Assembly (NCBI GenBank): GCA_023387985.1
Contig: JAEWHC010000009.1
Span: 124,001 to 188,000 of the forward strand
Length of the DNA stretch: 64,000 bases
Source of the DNA: Bacteroidota bacterium
GTDB taxonomy: Bacteria; Bacteroidota; Bacteroidia; Chitinophagales; Chitinophagaceae
Reading direction: 5' to 3'
Shown: positions 53,781-62,493 of the stretch, piece after piece
Layout of the letters: each line of letters opens with the position of its first letter
How positions within the stretch are numbered: the first letter of the stretch is position 1
Translations under genes and position numbers: made by a program
The notes under the pieces: model-generated
What the model was told of the DNA's origin: nothing
The model's database searches: none
What the model saw: only the letters and a program-made list of their open reading frames with translations

Positions 53781-55265
53781 CTATTGCCCGTTTCCTAAAA
53801 CTCCCCAGTCTTTTTGTTGCATAATGTTTTGCGCGATTTGCAATTGGCGGCTGCGGTACCTTTTTTTGTAGTAATGGCCTGAAGTACGTTTCATCACATC
53901 AATCAGGGTTTCAATTACCTCCAGGGTATATTCGCCCTTGTTGATCATTACACATTCCGCCATGGATGCCTGCGCGGCATCGGTTATTTCCGAGCGGGTG
54001 GCAATACCGGTTTTATGCATGGATTCCAGTACCTGTGTAGCCCAGATCACCGGGATATGGCCGGCTTCCGCAAACCATAACACCTCATTCTGGATTTCAC
54101 TCAGCCGTTCAAAGCCTACCTCCACCGCAAGATCTCCACGGGCGATCATGGTGCCAAAGATTTCATCCTGCATGCCTTGTAAAAAAAGCAGCGGCATTTG
54201 CCTTACCGATTCCGGAGATTCGATTTTAATGATGATTGCCGGCTTCCTGGGGTAAGCCCTTAACCGTTCCTGGAGCAAGGCTACATCAGCGGGCTTTCTT
54301 ACAAAGGAATACCCCACCATATCGGCATGCGCGCAAATGAAGGGCAGGCATTCTTCGTCATATGCGGTAAGGGGAGCAATAGCCAGGTCTGAGTCGGGGA
54401 AATTGATGCCTTTTTCGGCGCCCAGTTTTTTTCCGTTCCTTGAATTGCGTACCACTTTGAGCCGTGCAATGCCTTCAGTTATATCCAGAATCCTGCCCTC
54501 AACGCTTCCATCATCAAACAGCACCGGTTCATTCACTTTTAGCATGGAGACAATGCCCGGATGACCGCATCCCAAAACCACTTTTTCGGCATTGAAGGCG
54601 GCATCTTTTTCAGCGAGATAGAAAATATCGCCGGCTTTCAATTTTACTTTTTGCTTTTTCCGGCCTTTGCCTAGAATTTCGGTACGCATCCTGGGCCCGC
54701 CAAGATCCATATAGACCCGGCAACTTTTGCGTGATCTGCGGCAAGCCTGCTTCAGGCTGCTGAGCATTTGCAACCAGGTGGCTTCATTATCACGGGCACA
54801 ATTGATGCGGGCCACCGACATGCCCGCACGCAACAAGGCCTCCATATAATCTACGCCTTCAGCAAACGTATTGTCCAGGGTAACCATTACAAAGGGTGGT
54901 TTTTTTCGTCCCGATCCCAAAAGCCGTATGCTGTTCCGCGTCAATTTGTCTTTGCCAAATTCGTAATTGCTGTGGTCGAGTTGACCGGGTTTATAGCTTT
55001 TGCCAAGATGCTTTTGCACCTTTTGAATTTGAGCCAGGATATGGCTTTCGGAACTCGACAGGGATGACAAACCCGCCATATGCAGATTGTCCTGCAATTG
55101 GCGAAGGTCTTGGCTGCGGAAAGCAATATACCTCAATAAATTCCGCGCTGAATCTACCTGGGAAGGGGCAACCGATTTAATAATTTCACTTCTCTGCTTT
55201 TCAACAATGGCGAATGCATATTCAAGCTCAGAAAGTTGTTGCTGAAGTTCTTTGTTCTTAACCAT
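53781..55265 (-). CDS. Non-canonical pyruvate kinase with N-terminal helical extension
   Basis: A 494-residue protein starting at ATG 55265. Residues 1-115 are helical (SARNLLRYIAFRSQDLRQLQDNLHMAGLSSLSSSESHIL), a segment I know from a divergent bacterial pyruvate-kinase group. A PK barrel with B-domain insert follows. PEP and metal-site residues are retained: Arg153/Asn155 (SVARINCARDN), Asp187 (YMDLGGP), Lys347/Glu349 (IIIKIES), Asp378 (IARGDLAVE) and Thr410 (IWATQVLESM). The usual SGETA loop is replaced by NKGEYTLE, and the C-terminal allosteric domain is absent. It probably transfers phosphate to or from PEP; the physiological reaction is uncertain. The last codons overlap a partial intergenic repeat. 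Confidence 0.88.
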   Translation of the reverse strand: MVKNKELQQQLSELEYAFAIVEKQRSEIIKSVAPSQVDSARNLLRYIAFRSQDLRQLQDNLHMAGLSSLSSSESHILAQIQKVQKHLGKSYKPGQLDHSNYEFGKDKLTRNSIRLLGSGRKKPPFVMVTLDNTFAEGVDYMEALLRAGMSVARINCARDNEATWLQMLSSLKQACRRSRKSCRVYMDLGGPRMRTEILGKGRKKQKVKLKAGDIFYLAEKDAAFNAEKVVLGCGHPGIVSMLKVNEPVLFDDGSVEGRILDITEGIARLKVVRNSRNGKKLGAEKGINFPDSDLAIAPLTAYDEECLPFICAHADMVGYSFVRKPADVALLQERLRAYPRKPAIIIKIESPESVRQMPLLFLQGMQDEIFGTMIARGDLAVEVGFERLSEIQNEVLWFAEAGHIPVIWATQVLESMHKTGIATRSEITDAAQASMAECVMINKGEYTLEVIETLIDVMKRTSGHYYKKRYRSRQLQIAQNIMQQKDWGVLGNGQ

Positions 55266-55354
55266 GGCACTATGCACGCAAAGTTGTGAAATTACCGGAA
55301 TGAAAGCGGTTGGCAAATTCTAAAATTACAGGTGCAATAAAACTTTGCTGCAAA

Positions 55355-55387
55355 GAAAAAAGCCATCCGGTAAGGGATGACTTTTTT
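55355..55387 (-). terminator. Rho-independent terminator of the 72-residue protein gene
   Basis: The 13-base arms AAAAAAGTCATCC-type and GGATGGCTTTTTT on the minus strand pair with one mismatch around a six-base loop and end in a T-run. It lies 25 bases after the stop of the gene at 55412. The symmetrical A/T flanks make it potentially bidirectional, shielding the pyruvate kinase gene from read-through. Confidence 0.8.
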
Positions 55388-55411
55388 CATTATTTAGAAA
55401 GAGCTTTCGGA

Positions 55412-55630
55412 TTAGAAAGTTGCTCTTTCTTCTATATTCAGGGGGTTTTTACTGTTTGCGATGTTCCCGTATTTATTTGTAACATCAGTTACATTTTTCT
55501 TTAAGGAATCGCCTGCATGGGTAAGCTGATCCTTTACTTTTTGTTTTTGATCTTTATCCATTCCCCATTTCCAATAGGCCACACCAAGCGCAGCAAGTGT
55601 AAGCAGTCCGTTACGTTTTGTCTTATTCAT
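55412..55630 (-). CDS. Small protein, YtxH-like, unknown function
   Basis: A 72-residue protein with a short hydrophobic stretch near the N-terminus (GLLTLAALGVAYWKWGM, residues 8-24) and a charged helical rest (KDQKQKVKDQLTHAGDSLKKNVTDVTNKYGN). The layout of one membrane-proximal helix plus an amphipathic helix recalls YtxH-type general-stress proteins. It has a clear ATG, its own terminator and coding character. Probably a membrane-associated stress protein; not certain. Confidence 0.7.
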   Translation of the reverse strand: MNKTKRNGLLTLAALGVAYWKWGMDKDQKQKVKDQLTHAGDSLKKNVTDVTNKYGNIANSKNPLNIEERATF

Positions 55631-55839
55631 AATTGTATGTTTTTAATGTTCGGTAATACCTGATAATTAGAAAAAATGATGCCATAATGAAAACACCATC
55701 GTTTAAATATCTTAATGAAACTATAAACCATTCTGTTCTAAAACTTGATTAGCCAGGGGTTTTGCAAAATGTGGAGAATGCACTGTTTGCGCATTTAAAT
55801 AAAATCTACCGCATATATGAACCAACAATGCAACTTTTT

Positions 55840-56469
55840 TTAAAGAATGCGCAATGCCCGCATAAAACGGGTCTGATAATATCCTTTCAATGGTGAAATG
55901 GTTACGCCGTTGGCCTTTCCACTGGATGCATGAATAAATTCAATATTATTGTCACCGTCATTTTTGATAACCAAACCCACGTGGCCGGGTTCACGAATCG
56001 TGCTGTCTGTTCCGGTAAACACCAGGAAGTCGCCCGGCTTCACGTCAAGCGGATCAATGGTCTCGCCAAAAGACAGGTAGCCTGCTGACGAACGGGGAAC
56101 ATCTATACCATAATGTTCGAAAACATAATATAAATAACCCGAGCAATCGAATCCTTCCGCAGGATCGGCCGAAGCATATTTGTAAGGCGTCCCCAAAAGG
56201 GTTTGTCCAAATTCAACAATTTTTTTTGCCAGCTCTGCATCCCGCGCAATTGGCGGACGCCCGGTTATAACCGTTTCCGAAATACCTTTTCCCGCAGGGA
56301 GTGTATCGCCATCTTTATTATCATCCTCAGCTTCACGATGCAAGGAGTCGCCCTGGATGGGATCGCTTTTATGGGCCGACAGCCAGGGCGGACGCTCACT
56401 TCCCGTTGGCGTGCAGGAAGAAAGGATTATCGTTGATGCCATTAACCACAAGAAGAATGTATGTTTCAT
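55840..56469 (-). CDS. NlpC/P60 family peptidoglycan hydrolase, lipoprotein
   Basis: A 209-residue lipoprotein (MKHTFFLWLMASTIILSSC, Cys19). After a 60-residue acidic linker comes a C-terminal NlpC/P60 domain (about 80-209) with the catalytic Cys109 (GFDCSGYLYYVFEHYG), His163 (EPGHVGLVI) and His180 (EFIHASSG). Such enzymes cut the D-Glu–diamino acid bond in peptidoglycan stem peptides. I start at ATG 56469; the open frame extends 88 codons further upstream without signal-peptide or domain features. It is divergent from an L,D-transpeptidase gene, a functionally related neighbour. Confidence 0.92.
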   Translation of the reverse strand: MKHTFFLWLMASTIILSSCTPTGSERPPWLSAHKSDPIQGDSLHREAEDDNKDGDTLPAGKGISETVITGRPPIARDAELAKKIVEFGQTLLGTPYKYASADPAEGFDCSGYLYYVFEHYGIDVPRSSAGYLSFGETIDPLDVKPGDFLVFTGTDSTIREPGHVGLVIKNDGDNNIEFIHASSGKANGVTISPLKGYYQTRFMRALRIL

Positions 56470-56566
56470 TTTCAGTTTCCTGCTTGAAAATTTTGTGCCA
56501 TTGTTTTTCAGCCTTACCGGGGTTTGGCATGAATTTTTGAAAGGGCAGCTAAAAACAATTTGATTT

Positions 56567-58282
56567 ATGAAGATCCGTTCACACTTACTTGCTTTCCTGT
56601 TGCCTGTTTTTTTATTATTATCCTGTAAATCAAACGAAACAGAAGAAACAGTTGATCCTGTTTCCAACTGGGATAGATACGACGCGCCTGTACTTGCCCG
56701 TGACCATTCCATCGACAGCACCAATGCGATCAATCCTTATTTTGCCGACAGTGCGCAAGTGGAAAATTTTATAGCCGCAAATAACCTCGAAGCCGGGCTG
56801 GCTCAAAGTTTACGGAATTTTTACAATGCCCGCAATTACCAATATGCCTGGTATACCGATAGTGGATTTACAGAACATACCCGTTTGTTCTGGAATCAAT
56901 ATGATTATGAAACAACCCATAACAAACGGTATAACAGGACATTTTACGATACATTTAAAAAAATGTCGACCACCGAAGATACCATACTGATGAAAGCATC
57001 AGATTCCACAATATTCAATAATGAAATGAACCTCACTGTTCAATATGTGCATTTTCTTGTAGACATGTACGGCGCCGATCACCTGAATGAAAAAATGCTT
57101 CAGCGATTCGCACCACTCAAAAAAGACGAGCCTTTACGCGTAGCGGATAGTTTGCTTGCTGCACAAACCGCAATTGACAGGGGCAAGGCGGATTTGCCAA
57201 CCAACACCATGTATCGTAAGCTCCTGAAAAAACTCCGGCTCTATGACAGTATTGCCTATGCAGGTGGCTACCAAAGCCTCGCGTTTTCCGGGGCACTCAA
57301 AAAAGGCGATTCGGGTGCTATTGTGGTGGCACTTAAAAAGCGGATGTCGGCAACCGGCGAATATCCTTTAGCAGATACTTCAGCTCTTTTTACCGATACC
57401 CTTGAGTTTTATGTAAAAGATTACCAATCGAGGATGGGCGTAAAGGCTGACGGCGTAGTTGGAAAAGAATTCGTTGAGGAACTTAATGTACCCATTCCAA
57501 CAAGGCTTGAGCAATTATTGATCAATATGAACCGGATGCTTTGGATGCCGGAGCAGCCTAAAGGCCGTTTGCTTGAAGTCAATATTCCTGCATTTGAACT
57601 GGTAGCCCGTGAAGGAAATGCTGAACCCCTGCGTATGGATGTTGTTGTTGGCGCCAATGCCAACCGGACCAAGATATTTAGCGGCGATATCAGCCAGGTC
57701 GTCTTCGCGCCTTATTGGAATATTCCAACCTCCATTGTGAAAAATGAAATTCTGCCAAAGTTGGAAAGCGATCCGGGATACCTGGAAAGAAACGATATGG
57801 AAATTGTGAAAGAAGGAGAAATTCCTGCGATGCGCCAAAAGCCCGGACCAAAAAATTCTCTGGGCAGGGTCAAATTTCTCTTCCCCAACAGCTTTGACAT
57901 TTATTTGCATGACACTCCTTTTAAAGGCGCGTTTGGCAGTGAAGACCGCGCAATGAGCCATGGTTGCATCCGTGTGAAAGAACCGGCGAAACTGGCAAAC
58001 TATATTTTGCAGGGCCAGGGTGAATGGGATGACAGCAGGATTGCTACAGCCATGTCCGGTACTTCCGAAGAATTTGTCGAGGTGAAAACGCCATTGCCTG
58101 TATTCATCACTTACTATACTGCCTGGGTGGATGATAATGGGGGAATACATTTCCGCAATGATGTTTATGGCCATGATAAGCAATTGCGCGACCGTATGTT
58201 TTTGAAGGAGGTGGCTGCATTGCCTACTGCTGCCGACCGTGCGAGAAAGGATTCCCTGGCAAAGGCTTCCAGACTAAAATGA
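56567..58282 (+). CDS. L,D-transpeptidase (YcbB type) lipoprotein
   Basis: A 571-residue envelope enzyme with a lipoprotein signal (LLPVFLLLSCKSNETE). The order is a scaffold domain at about 60-230, a peptidoglycan-binding domain at about 240-310 (LKKGDSGAIVVALKKRM; YQSRMGVKADGVVGKEFVEEL) and the YkuD catalytic domain, with HDTPFKGAFGSEDRAMSHGCIRV; Cys467 is the nucleophile. It forms 3-3 cross-links in peptidoglycan. The length and layout follow the YcbB/LdtD group. The divergent NlpC/P60 gene suggests linked cell-wall remodelling. Confidence 0.94.
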   Translation: MKIRSHLLAFLLPVFLLLSCKSNETEETVDPVSNWDRYDAPVLARDHSIDSTNAINPYFADSAQVENFIAANNLEAGLAQSLRNFYNARNYQYAWYTDSGFTEHTRLFWNQYDYETTHNKRYNRTFYDTFKKMSTTEDTILMKASDSTIFNNEMNLTVQYVHFLVDMYGADHLNEKMLQRFAPLKKDEPLRVADSLLAAQTAIDRGKADLPTNTMYRKLLKKLRLYDSIAYAGGYQSLAFSGALKKGDSGAIVVALKKRMSATGEYPLADTSALFTDTLEFYVKDYQSRMGVKADGVVGKEFVEELNVPIPTRLEQLLINMNRMLWMPEQPKGRLLEVNIPAFELVAREGNAEPLRMDVVVGANANRTKIFSGDISQVVFAPYWNIPTSIVKNEILPKLESDPGYLERNDMEIVKEGEIPAMRQKPGPKNSLGRVKFLFPNSFDIYLHDTPFKGAFGSEDRAMSHGCIRVKEPAKLANYILQGQGEWDDSRIATAMSGTSEEFVEVKTPLPVFITYYTAWVDDNGGIHFRNDVYGHDKQLRDRMFLKEVAALPTAADRARKDSLAKASRLK

Positions 58283-58315
58283 CCCGTACAGGTGCGGCTT
58301 CTCTTTGAAAGGCCT

Positions 58316-58323
58316 TAATTTTG
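58316..58323 (+). promoter_or_regulatory. Candidate -7 element upstream of the IcmF-like half
   Basis: TAATTTTG fits TAnnTTTG and ends 23 bases before the ATG at 58347. No -33 box at the usual spacing. If used, the B12/G-protein gene and the following two genes would have their own transcript. Confidence 0.4.
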
Positions 58324-58346
58324 TTGCACTCACCCAATATTAGCCT

Positions 58347-59753
58347 ATGTCTGGTCATGATGGTATGCGCATTCGAATTGTAACGGCCGCTTCGCTTTTT
58401 GATGGTCATGATGCTGCAATCAATATTATGCGCAGGATTATGCAAAGCCTTGGCGCGGAAATAATTCATCTTGGCCATAACCGCAGTGTACACGAGATTG
58501 TGGAATGCGCCATTGAAGAAGACGCGCATGCCATTGCCCTTACCAGTTACCAGGGCGGTCATATGGAATTTTTCAAATACATGAAAGATCTGCTTGAGGA
58601 AGCCGGCTGCGGTCATATCCTCATTTTTGGCGGGGGCGGCGGAACCATTCTTCCGGCCGAAATTGACGCGTTACACGCCTATGGAATAACCCGGATTTAC
58701 AGCCCCGATGATGGCCGCCGGCTTGGACTGGAAGGAATGATCCGCGAAGTAATCGGGCTTGCTGAAAAAGGCCTGAAAGAATATATTCAGGCGCCGCAGA
58801 AATGGGAAGGCACTGCAATACCCCTGGGTGAACTAAGAGACATCAGAAAAATAGCGCGTGCAATTACCCATGCTGAAAATGGCCTCGCTGCGGCAAAGCC
58901 TGAAAAGGAAAAAGCTGTGGTTCTTGGAATAACCGGAACAGGGGGTGCTGGAAAATCTTCCGTTACCGATGAACTTGTTCGCCGTTTTCTGAATAATTTC
59001 CAGGATAAGACCATTGCTGTAATTTCTGTTGATCCTTCAAAGAAAAAAACAGGAGGTGCACTGCTTGGCGATCGCATCCGCATGAATTCCATTTCTTCGC
59101 CACGGGCCTACATGCGTAGTCTCGCTACAAGGGAAAGTGATGTAGCCCTGAGCCATTTTGCGCAGGATGCAATCAATATTTGCAAATCGCAGGATTTTGA
59201 TCTGATCATCCTGGAAAGCGCAGGCGTTGGGCAAGGGGATGCATCCATATTGGATTACAGCGATGTGAGCCTCTATGTAATGACGCCTGAGTATGGTGCA
59301 GCATCGCAACTTGAAAAAATCAACATGCTCGATTACGCGGATGTAATCTGCATAAATAAGTTTGATAAGGCCGGGGCGCAGGATGCATTGCACGATGTAA
59401 AAAAACAATACAAAAGAAACCACCTGTTGTGGTCGGCCAGGGATGAAGACCTGCCGGTATTTGGCACCATTGCGGCCCAGTTTAATGATGCAGGTATAAA
59501 TGAATTGTTCAACAGCCTTATGGAAGTGATCGAAAAGAAATCGGGTATAACGTTTGGAGGCCATGTCCGGCATATTGCACATGATGCCGATACGCGCAAC
59601 AAATCACAGATCATTCCGCCAAGGCGCGTTCGTTATTTATCCGAAATTTCGGATGCTGTGCGGGAATATGATCAATGGGTTGAAGAGCAAAGCGCCATAG
59701 CTACAAAGCTGTACCAGGTGAGCGGCACCCAAAAATTGCTGGAAAACGAATAA
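58347..59753 (+). CDS. B12-binding and G-protein half of an IcmF-type acyl-CoA mutase
   Basis: A 468-residue protein. A B12-binding domain comes first (residues 8-140; base-off motif DGHDAA with His21, then GGGGGTILPAE). A MeaI/MeaB-like GTPase follows (about 185-415; Walker A GTGGAGKS 197-204, LESAGVGQGD, NKFDKAG). The next segment IIPPRRVRYLSEISDAVREYDQW matches the linker that joins the G domain to the mutase domain in fused IcmF. The protein then stops after some 30 further residues, and no substrate-binding mutase domain follows on this strand. The missing half resembles the minus-strand gene entering at 64000. It is either a true split enzyme, the product of an inversion, or a truncated second copy. 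Confidence 0.85.
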   Translation: MSGHDGMRIRIVTAASLFDGHDAAINIMRRIMQSLGAEIIHLGHNRSVHEIVECAIEEDAHAIALTSYQGGHMEFFKYMKDLLEEAGCGHILIFGGGGGTILPAEIDALHAYGITRIYSPDDGRRLGLEGMIREVIGLAEKGLKEYIQAPQKWEGTAIPLGELRDIRKIARAITHAENGLAAAKPEKEKAVVLGITGTGGAGKSSVTDELVRRFLNNFQDKTIAVISVDPSKKKTGGALLGDRIRMNSISSPRAYMRSLATRESDVALSHFAQDAINICKSQDFDLIILESAGVGQGDASILDYSDVSLYVMTPEYGAASQLEKINMLDYADVICINKFDKAGAQDALHDVKKQYKRNHLLWSARDEDLPVFGTIAAQFNDAGINELFNSLMEVIEKKSGITFGGHVRHIAHDADTRNKSQIIPPRRVRYLSEISDAVREYDQWVEEQSAIATKLYQVSGTQKLLENE

Positions 59754-59799
59754 TATTCCGGGAATGAAAGCCGAATTTAAAAAGCATAAAATGTAAGAG

Positions 59800-60651
59800 A
59801 TGAAAGTGATCAGAGGATTTGCGAAGGATGATGAAAATACAGATCTTAAAATATTGAATGCTTTTGCCCATGATGCCTGGCAGAAACTGAGTTCCGGCTT
59901 TACAGATGAAAATGATTTTTTCTCTTTTATAGAAACCATTTGGAATTTTTATGTGGTAAGGGCAGTTAGTGACTCCTTTCCCGGCGCTGGCAAATCTCAG
60001 TTTGATGCCATTCTCAAAGACGCTTTCGGTCCACAGATCTCATCCCTTGGCAACCTGGAAGAAAAAATGAAAGGCGCAAAAACTGCGGTACGGAATATAT
60101 CAGGAAAATTGATAAAAGGCAAATGGCAACTGGACGGCGAATTTTTATCCGTAGAGGAATATTTTGAGACTTTTGACCCCGATGAGGATAATTATGAAAC
60201 CCAGGAATATGTGCCGGGTTATGTAAACAGGATCCCTTTTACGCTTGTGCCTAAAGAAGCTGCATGGAAGCGTCTTGGCAGTGAACATGGCATTGATTAC
60301 AAATCCGCAAAAGAAGATTATGAGCAAAGTATTTACCTGGCGCCGCATTTCGCAAAAAATTCGGATATGGCACGTTGGTATGATATGGTATTGCCTGGGG
60401 TAGGCGAGATCGAATTCCAGCATATGGCCTATGACCCGCTGCTGGTGACAACCGTAAAAGACAGGAAAGAGTTTGATAAGTATTTTAGAATGCAAACCCT
60501 GTTCAAGGTGTGGGATACCGCAGCTGTTCCGGTTTCAAAAAGAGAAATTGAAGAGGACGAAGATGCAAATGAATATTTCGAAAGCCTTCAATCTTTTAAG
60601 GAAGAAAAAAACCACGATTGGGATGGTGAGTATGACGGCGATGAACCGTAG
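59800..60651 (+). CDS. Hypothetical acidic protein, unknown family
   Basis: A 283-residue soluble protein that I do not recognise. It has no signal peptide or TM segment. It is acidic, with runs such as FDPDEDNYE and EEDEDANEYFESLQSF and the C-terminal HDWDGEYDGDEP. Aromatic-rich segments (FFSFIETIWNFYVVR; SDMARWYDMVLPG) suggest a globular fold. It follows the IcmF-like half after 46 bases, and the DUF1801 gene follows after 51, so co-transcription is possible. No function proposed. Confidence 0.72.
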   Translation: MKVIRGFAKDDENTDLKILNAFAHDAWQKLSSGFTDENDFFSFIETIWNFYVVRAVSDSFPGAGKSQFDAILKDAFGPQISSLGNLEEKMKGAKTAVRNISGKLIKGKWQLDGEFLSVEEYFETFDPDEDNYETQEYVPGYVNRIPFTLVPKEAAWKRLGSEHGIDYKSAKEDYEQSIYLAPHFAKNSDMARWYDMVLPGVGEIEFQHMAYDPLLVTTVKDRKEFDKYFRMQTLFKVWDTAAVPVSKREIEEDEDANEYFESLQSFKEEKNHDWDGEYDGDEP

Positions 60652-60702
60652 TTAAATCCTGTATGGAAAGATCATTATGGACAAATAATAAACGGTCAAA
60701 AA

Positions 60703-61275
60703 ATGAAACAGGAAGAAAAAGATCGCAAAGATTTTATGGCGAATTTGAGTAAGCCGGCGCAAAACGCATTGGCGGCTAAAAAAATAACCACCCTCAAAAA
60801 ACTTTCCGCTTTTGGCGAAAAAGAAATCCTGGCCCTTCACGGAATCGGCCGTTCCGCAATGCCTTTTTTAAAAAATGAATTGCAAAAAGCGGGACTCAAT
60901 TTCCGGAAACATGACCCTGCGGCAGTAGACGAATATATTTTAATGCAGCAGACTGATATTCAGCCGTTGTTGCGTAAAATGCGGCAAACGGTTTTAAAAG
61001 CTGTTCCCACCGCTACTGAAGAAATGGCCTATGGAATGCCGGCATATAAACATTTGGGGAAGCCTTTATTCTACTTTGCCGCCGCCAAAAATCATATTGG
61101 TATTTACGCTACGCCTTCGGCGCAAGCCGCTTATGCTGAAGAGCTGAAAGGCTTCAAATCCGGGAAAGGATCGGTGCAATTGCCTTTTGATAAAAAAATT
61201 CCATGGGGCCTGTTAAAAAAGATGGTTGCATTTAAGAAAGCAGAAATTGACAAGTTGGCAAATACTTCTGCCTGA
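60703..61275 (+). CDS. DUF1801 protein with N-terminal helix-hairpin-helix region
   Basis: A 190-residue protein. Residues 15-65 (LSKPAQNALAAKKITTLKKLSAFGEKEILALHGIGRSAMPFLKNEL) look like an RNA-polymerase-alpha-CTD or helix-hairpin-helix fold with LHGIGRSA as the turn. Residues 75-190 form a DUF1801/YdhG-like domain (PTATEEMAYGMPAYKHLGKPLFYFAAAKNHIGIYA; GSVQLPFDKKIPWGLLKKMV). DUF1801 proteins have no firmly known biochemical role. Convergent with the FGE-like gene. Confidence 0.85.
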   Translation: MKQEEKDRKDFMANLSKPAQNALAAKKITTLKKLSAFGEKEILALHGIGRSAMPFLKNELQKAGLNFRKHDPAAVDEYILMQQTDIQPLLRKMRQTVLKAVPTATEEMAYGMPAYKHLGKPLFYFAAAKNHIGIYATPSAQAAYAEELKGFKSGKGSVQLPFDKKIPWGLLKKMVAFKKAEIDKLANTSA

Positions 61276-61325
61276 TTTTTGATCCGTCAACCTGGATATA
61301 TTTGAACAATGTCGGGCTGGTTTTT

Positions 61326-62432
61326 TTAAAGCGGCACATCCGCAACACAGCGGAAGCCGGTGTTTTCCAGCCCGGTATCCGGGCTGCTTTTCATCCGGCG
61401 GCTGACACGGTACCCGCTGCAATAAGTATCATTACACAAAAAGCTTCCACCCCGGATGGATCTTAGATCCATTGAATGCATATAAGGATCGTAGCTGATG
61501 TGTGATCCGCGTGGATTTACTGCAACAATTCCTTTGAGACTTTCGTAATAATTGAAATCGTACCGGTCGGTCGTCCACTCCCACACATTCCCGCTCATGT
61601 CATAAAGCCCGTAACCGTTAGGCTCATAATGTTTAACCGGCGCAGTACGTAAAAAGCCATCCCGTTGATCATTTTTATAGGGGAATTCGCCATCCCAGCT
61701 GTTGGCCTTGGCTTTACCATGATCCACATGCTCATTTCCCCATGCATAAATATTGTTTACCAGGCCACCCCGGGCCGCATACTCCCATTCCGCTTCAGTG
61801 GGCAACCTCTTGCCGGCCCATTTGCAATAGGCTATTGCGTCGTACCAGCTAACCTGTATCACCGGGTGGTTCTCCTTTCCGCGGAGGTTGCTGCCCGGGC
61901 CTTGCGGCTGCCGCCAGTTTGCGCCCAACGTCCAGTGCCACCATTGCGATACATCATCCAGGTTTACCGCGGATTTTGCAGGCTGGAATACGAGGGCTGC
62001 AGGTTGCAGCAAAGAATCAGGCGGGCGGGGAGTTCCCATGGGTAACGTCTTTTGCATTTCTTCCCATATCACTTCTTTTTCTGCAGTGGTGATGTATCCG
62101 GTGGCCTCGACAAAACGGGCAAATTCGGCATTGGTCACTTCGGTCAGGTCCATGTAAAAACTGTCCACCTTCACCCTATGCTTCGGATATTCATCTGGTG
62201 CGGCCTGGTCGTTATCGGCCCCCATTTCAAATGTGCCGGCCGGTATCAATGCCATATTGCTGAAATCCCTTGTGGTGGTTTTTGCAAAAAGAGCATCTTC
62301 AGCAAATGGCCGGACGTCCACATTTTCGAAGTCAGGCATGTTTTCCCTGCGCTTTTCTTCCTGGCTTTTGCAGGAAAACAAAAGAATGAAAAGGGAGAAA
62401 GCCAATACCAGATGAGCTTGCGTTTTAAACAT
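61326..62432 (-). CDS. Formylglycine-generating-enzyme (SUMF1) family lipoprotein
   Basis: A 368-residue lipoprotein (FSLFILLFSCKSQEEK) with an FGE-sulfatase domain: IPAGTFEMGADND, VDSFYMDLTEVTNAEFARFVEATGY, HPVIQVSWYDAIAYCKWAGKRLPTEAEWEYAARGG and MSGNVWEWTTDRY. Near the end, GGSFLCNDTYCSGYR carries the two copper-binding cysteines (Cys333 and Cys338) that define true formylglycine-generating enzymes; many relatives lack them. It could therefore oxidise a sulfatase active-site Cys outside the cytoplasm. No type I sulfatase with a C-x-P-x-R motif was seen in the window. The start at ATG 62432 places the lipoprotein signal at the very N-terminus. Confidence 0.9.
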   Translation of the reverse strand: MFKTQAHLVLAFSLFILLFSCKSQEEKRRENMPDFENVDVRPFAEDALFAKTTTRDFSNMALIPAGTFEMGADNDQAAPDEYPKHRVKVDSFYMDLTEVTNAEFARFVEATGYITTAEKEVIWEEMQKTLPMGTPRPPDSLLQPAALVFQPAKSAVNLDDVSQWWHWTLGANWRQPQGPGSNLRGKENHPVIQVSWYDAIAYCKWAGKRLPTEAEWEYAARGGLVNNIYAWGNEHVDHGKAKANSWDGEFPYKNDQRDGFLRTAPVKHYEPNGYGLYDMSGNVWEWTTDRYDFNYYESLKGIVAVNPRGSHISYDPYMHSMDLRSIRGGSFLCNDTYCSGYRVSRRMKSSPDTGLENTGFRCVADVPL

Positions 62433-62493
62433 GGGGCAAGGTAAACAATCAGGCGATGTCATGGTTTGACACGAAGAAATATCCGGTATTTTT

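Noticed and set aside
53549..53824. Plus-strand open frame of 91 codons over the intergenic repeats
   Set aside because: It consists largely of the direct repeats, runs antisense into the pyruvate kinase 3' end, and has no ribosome site, domain or signal peptide.
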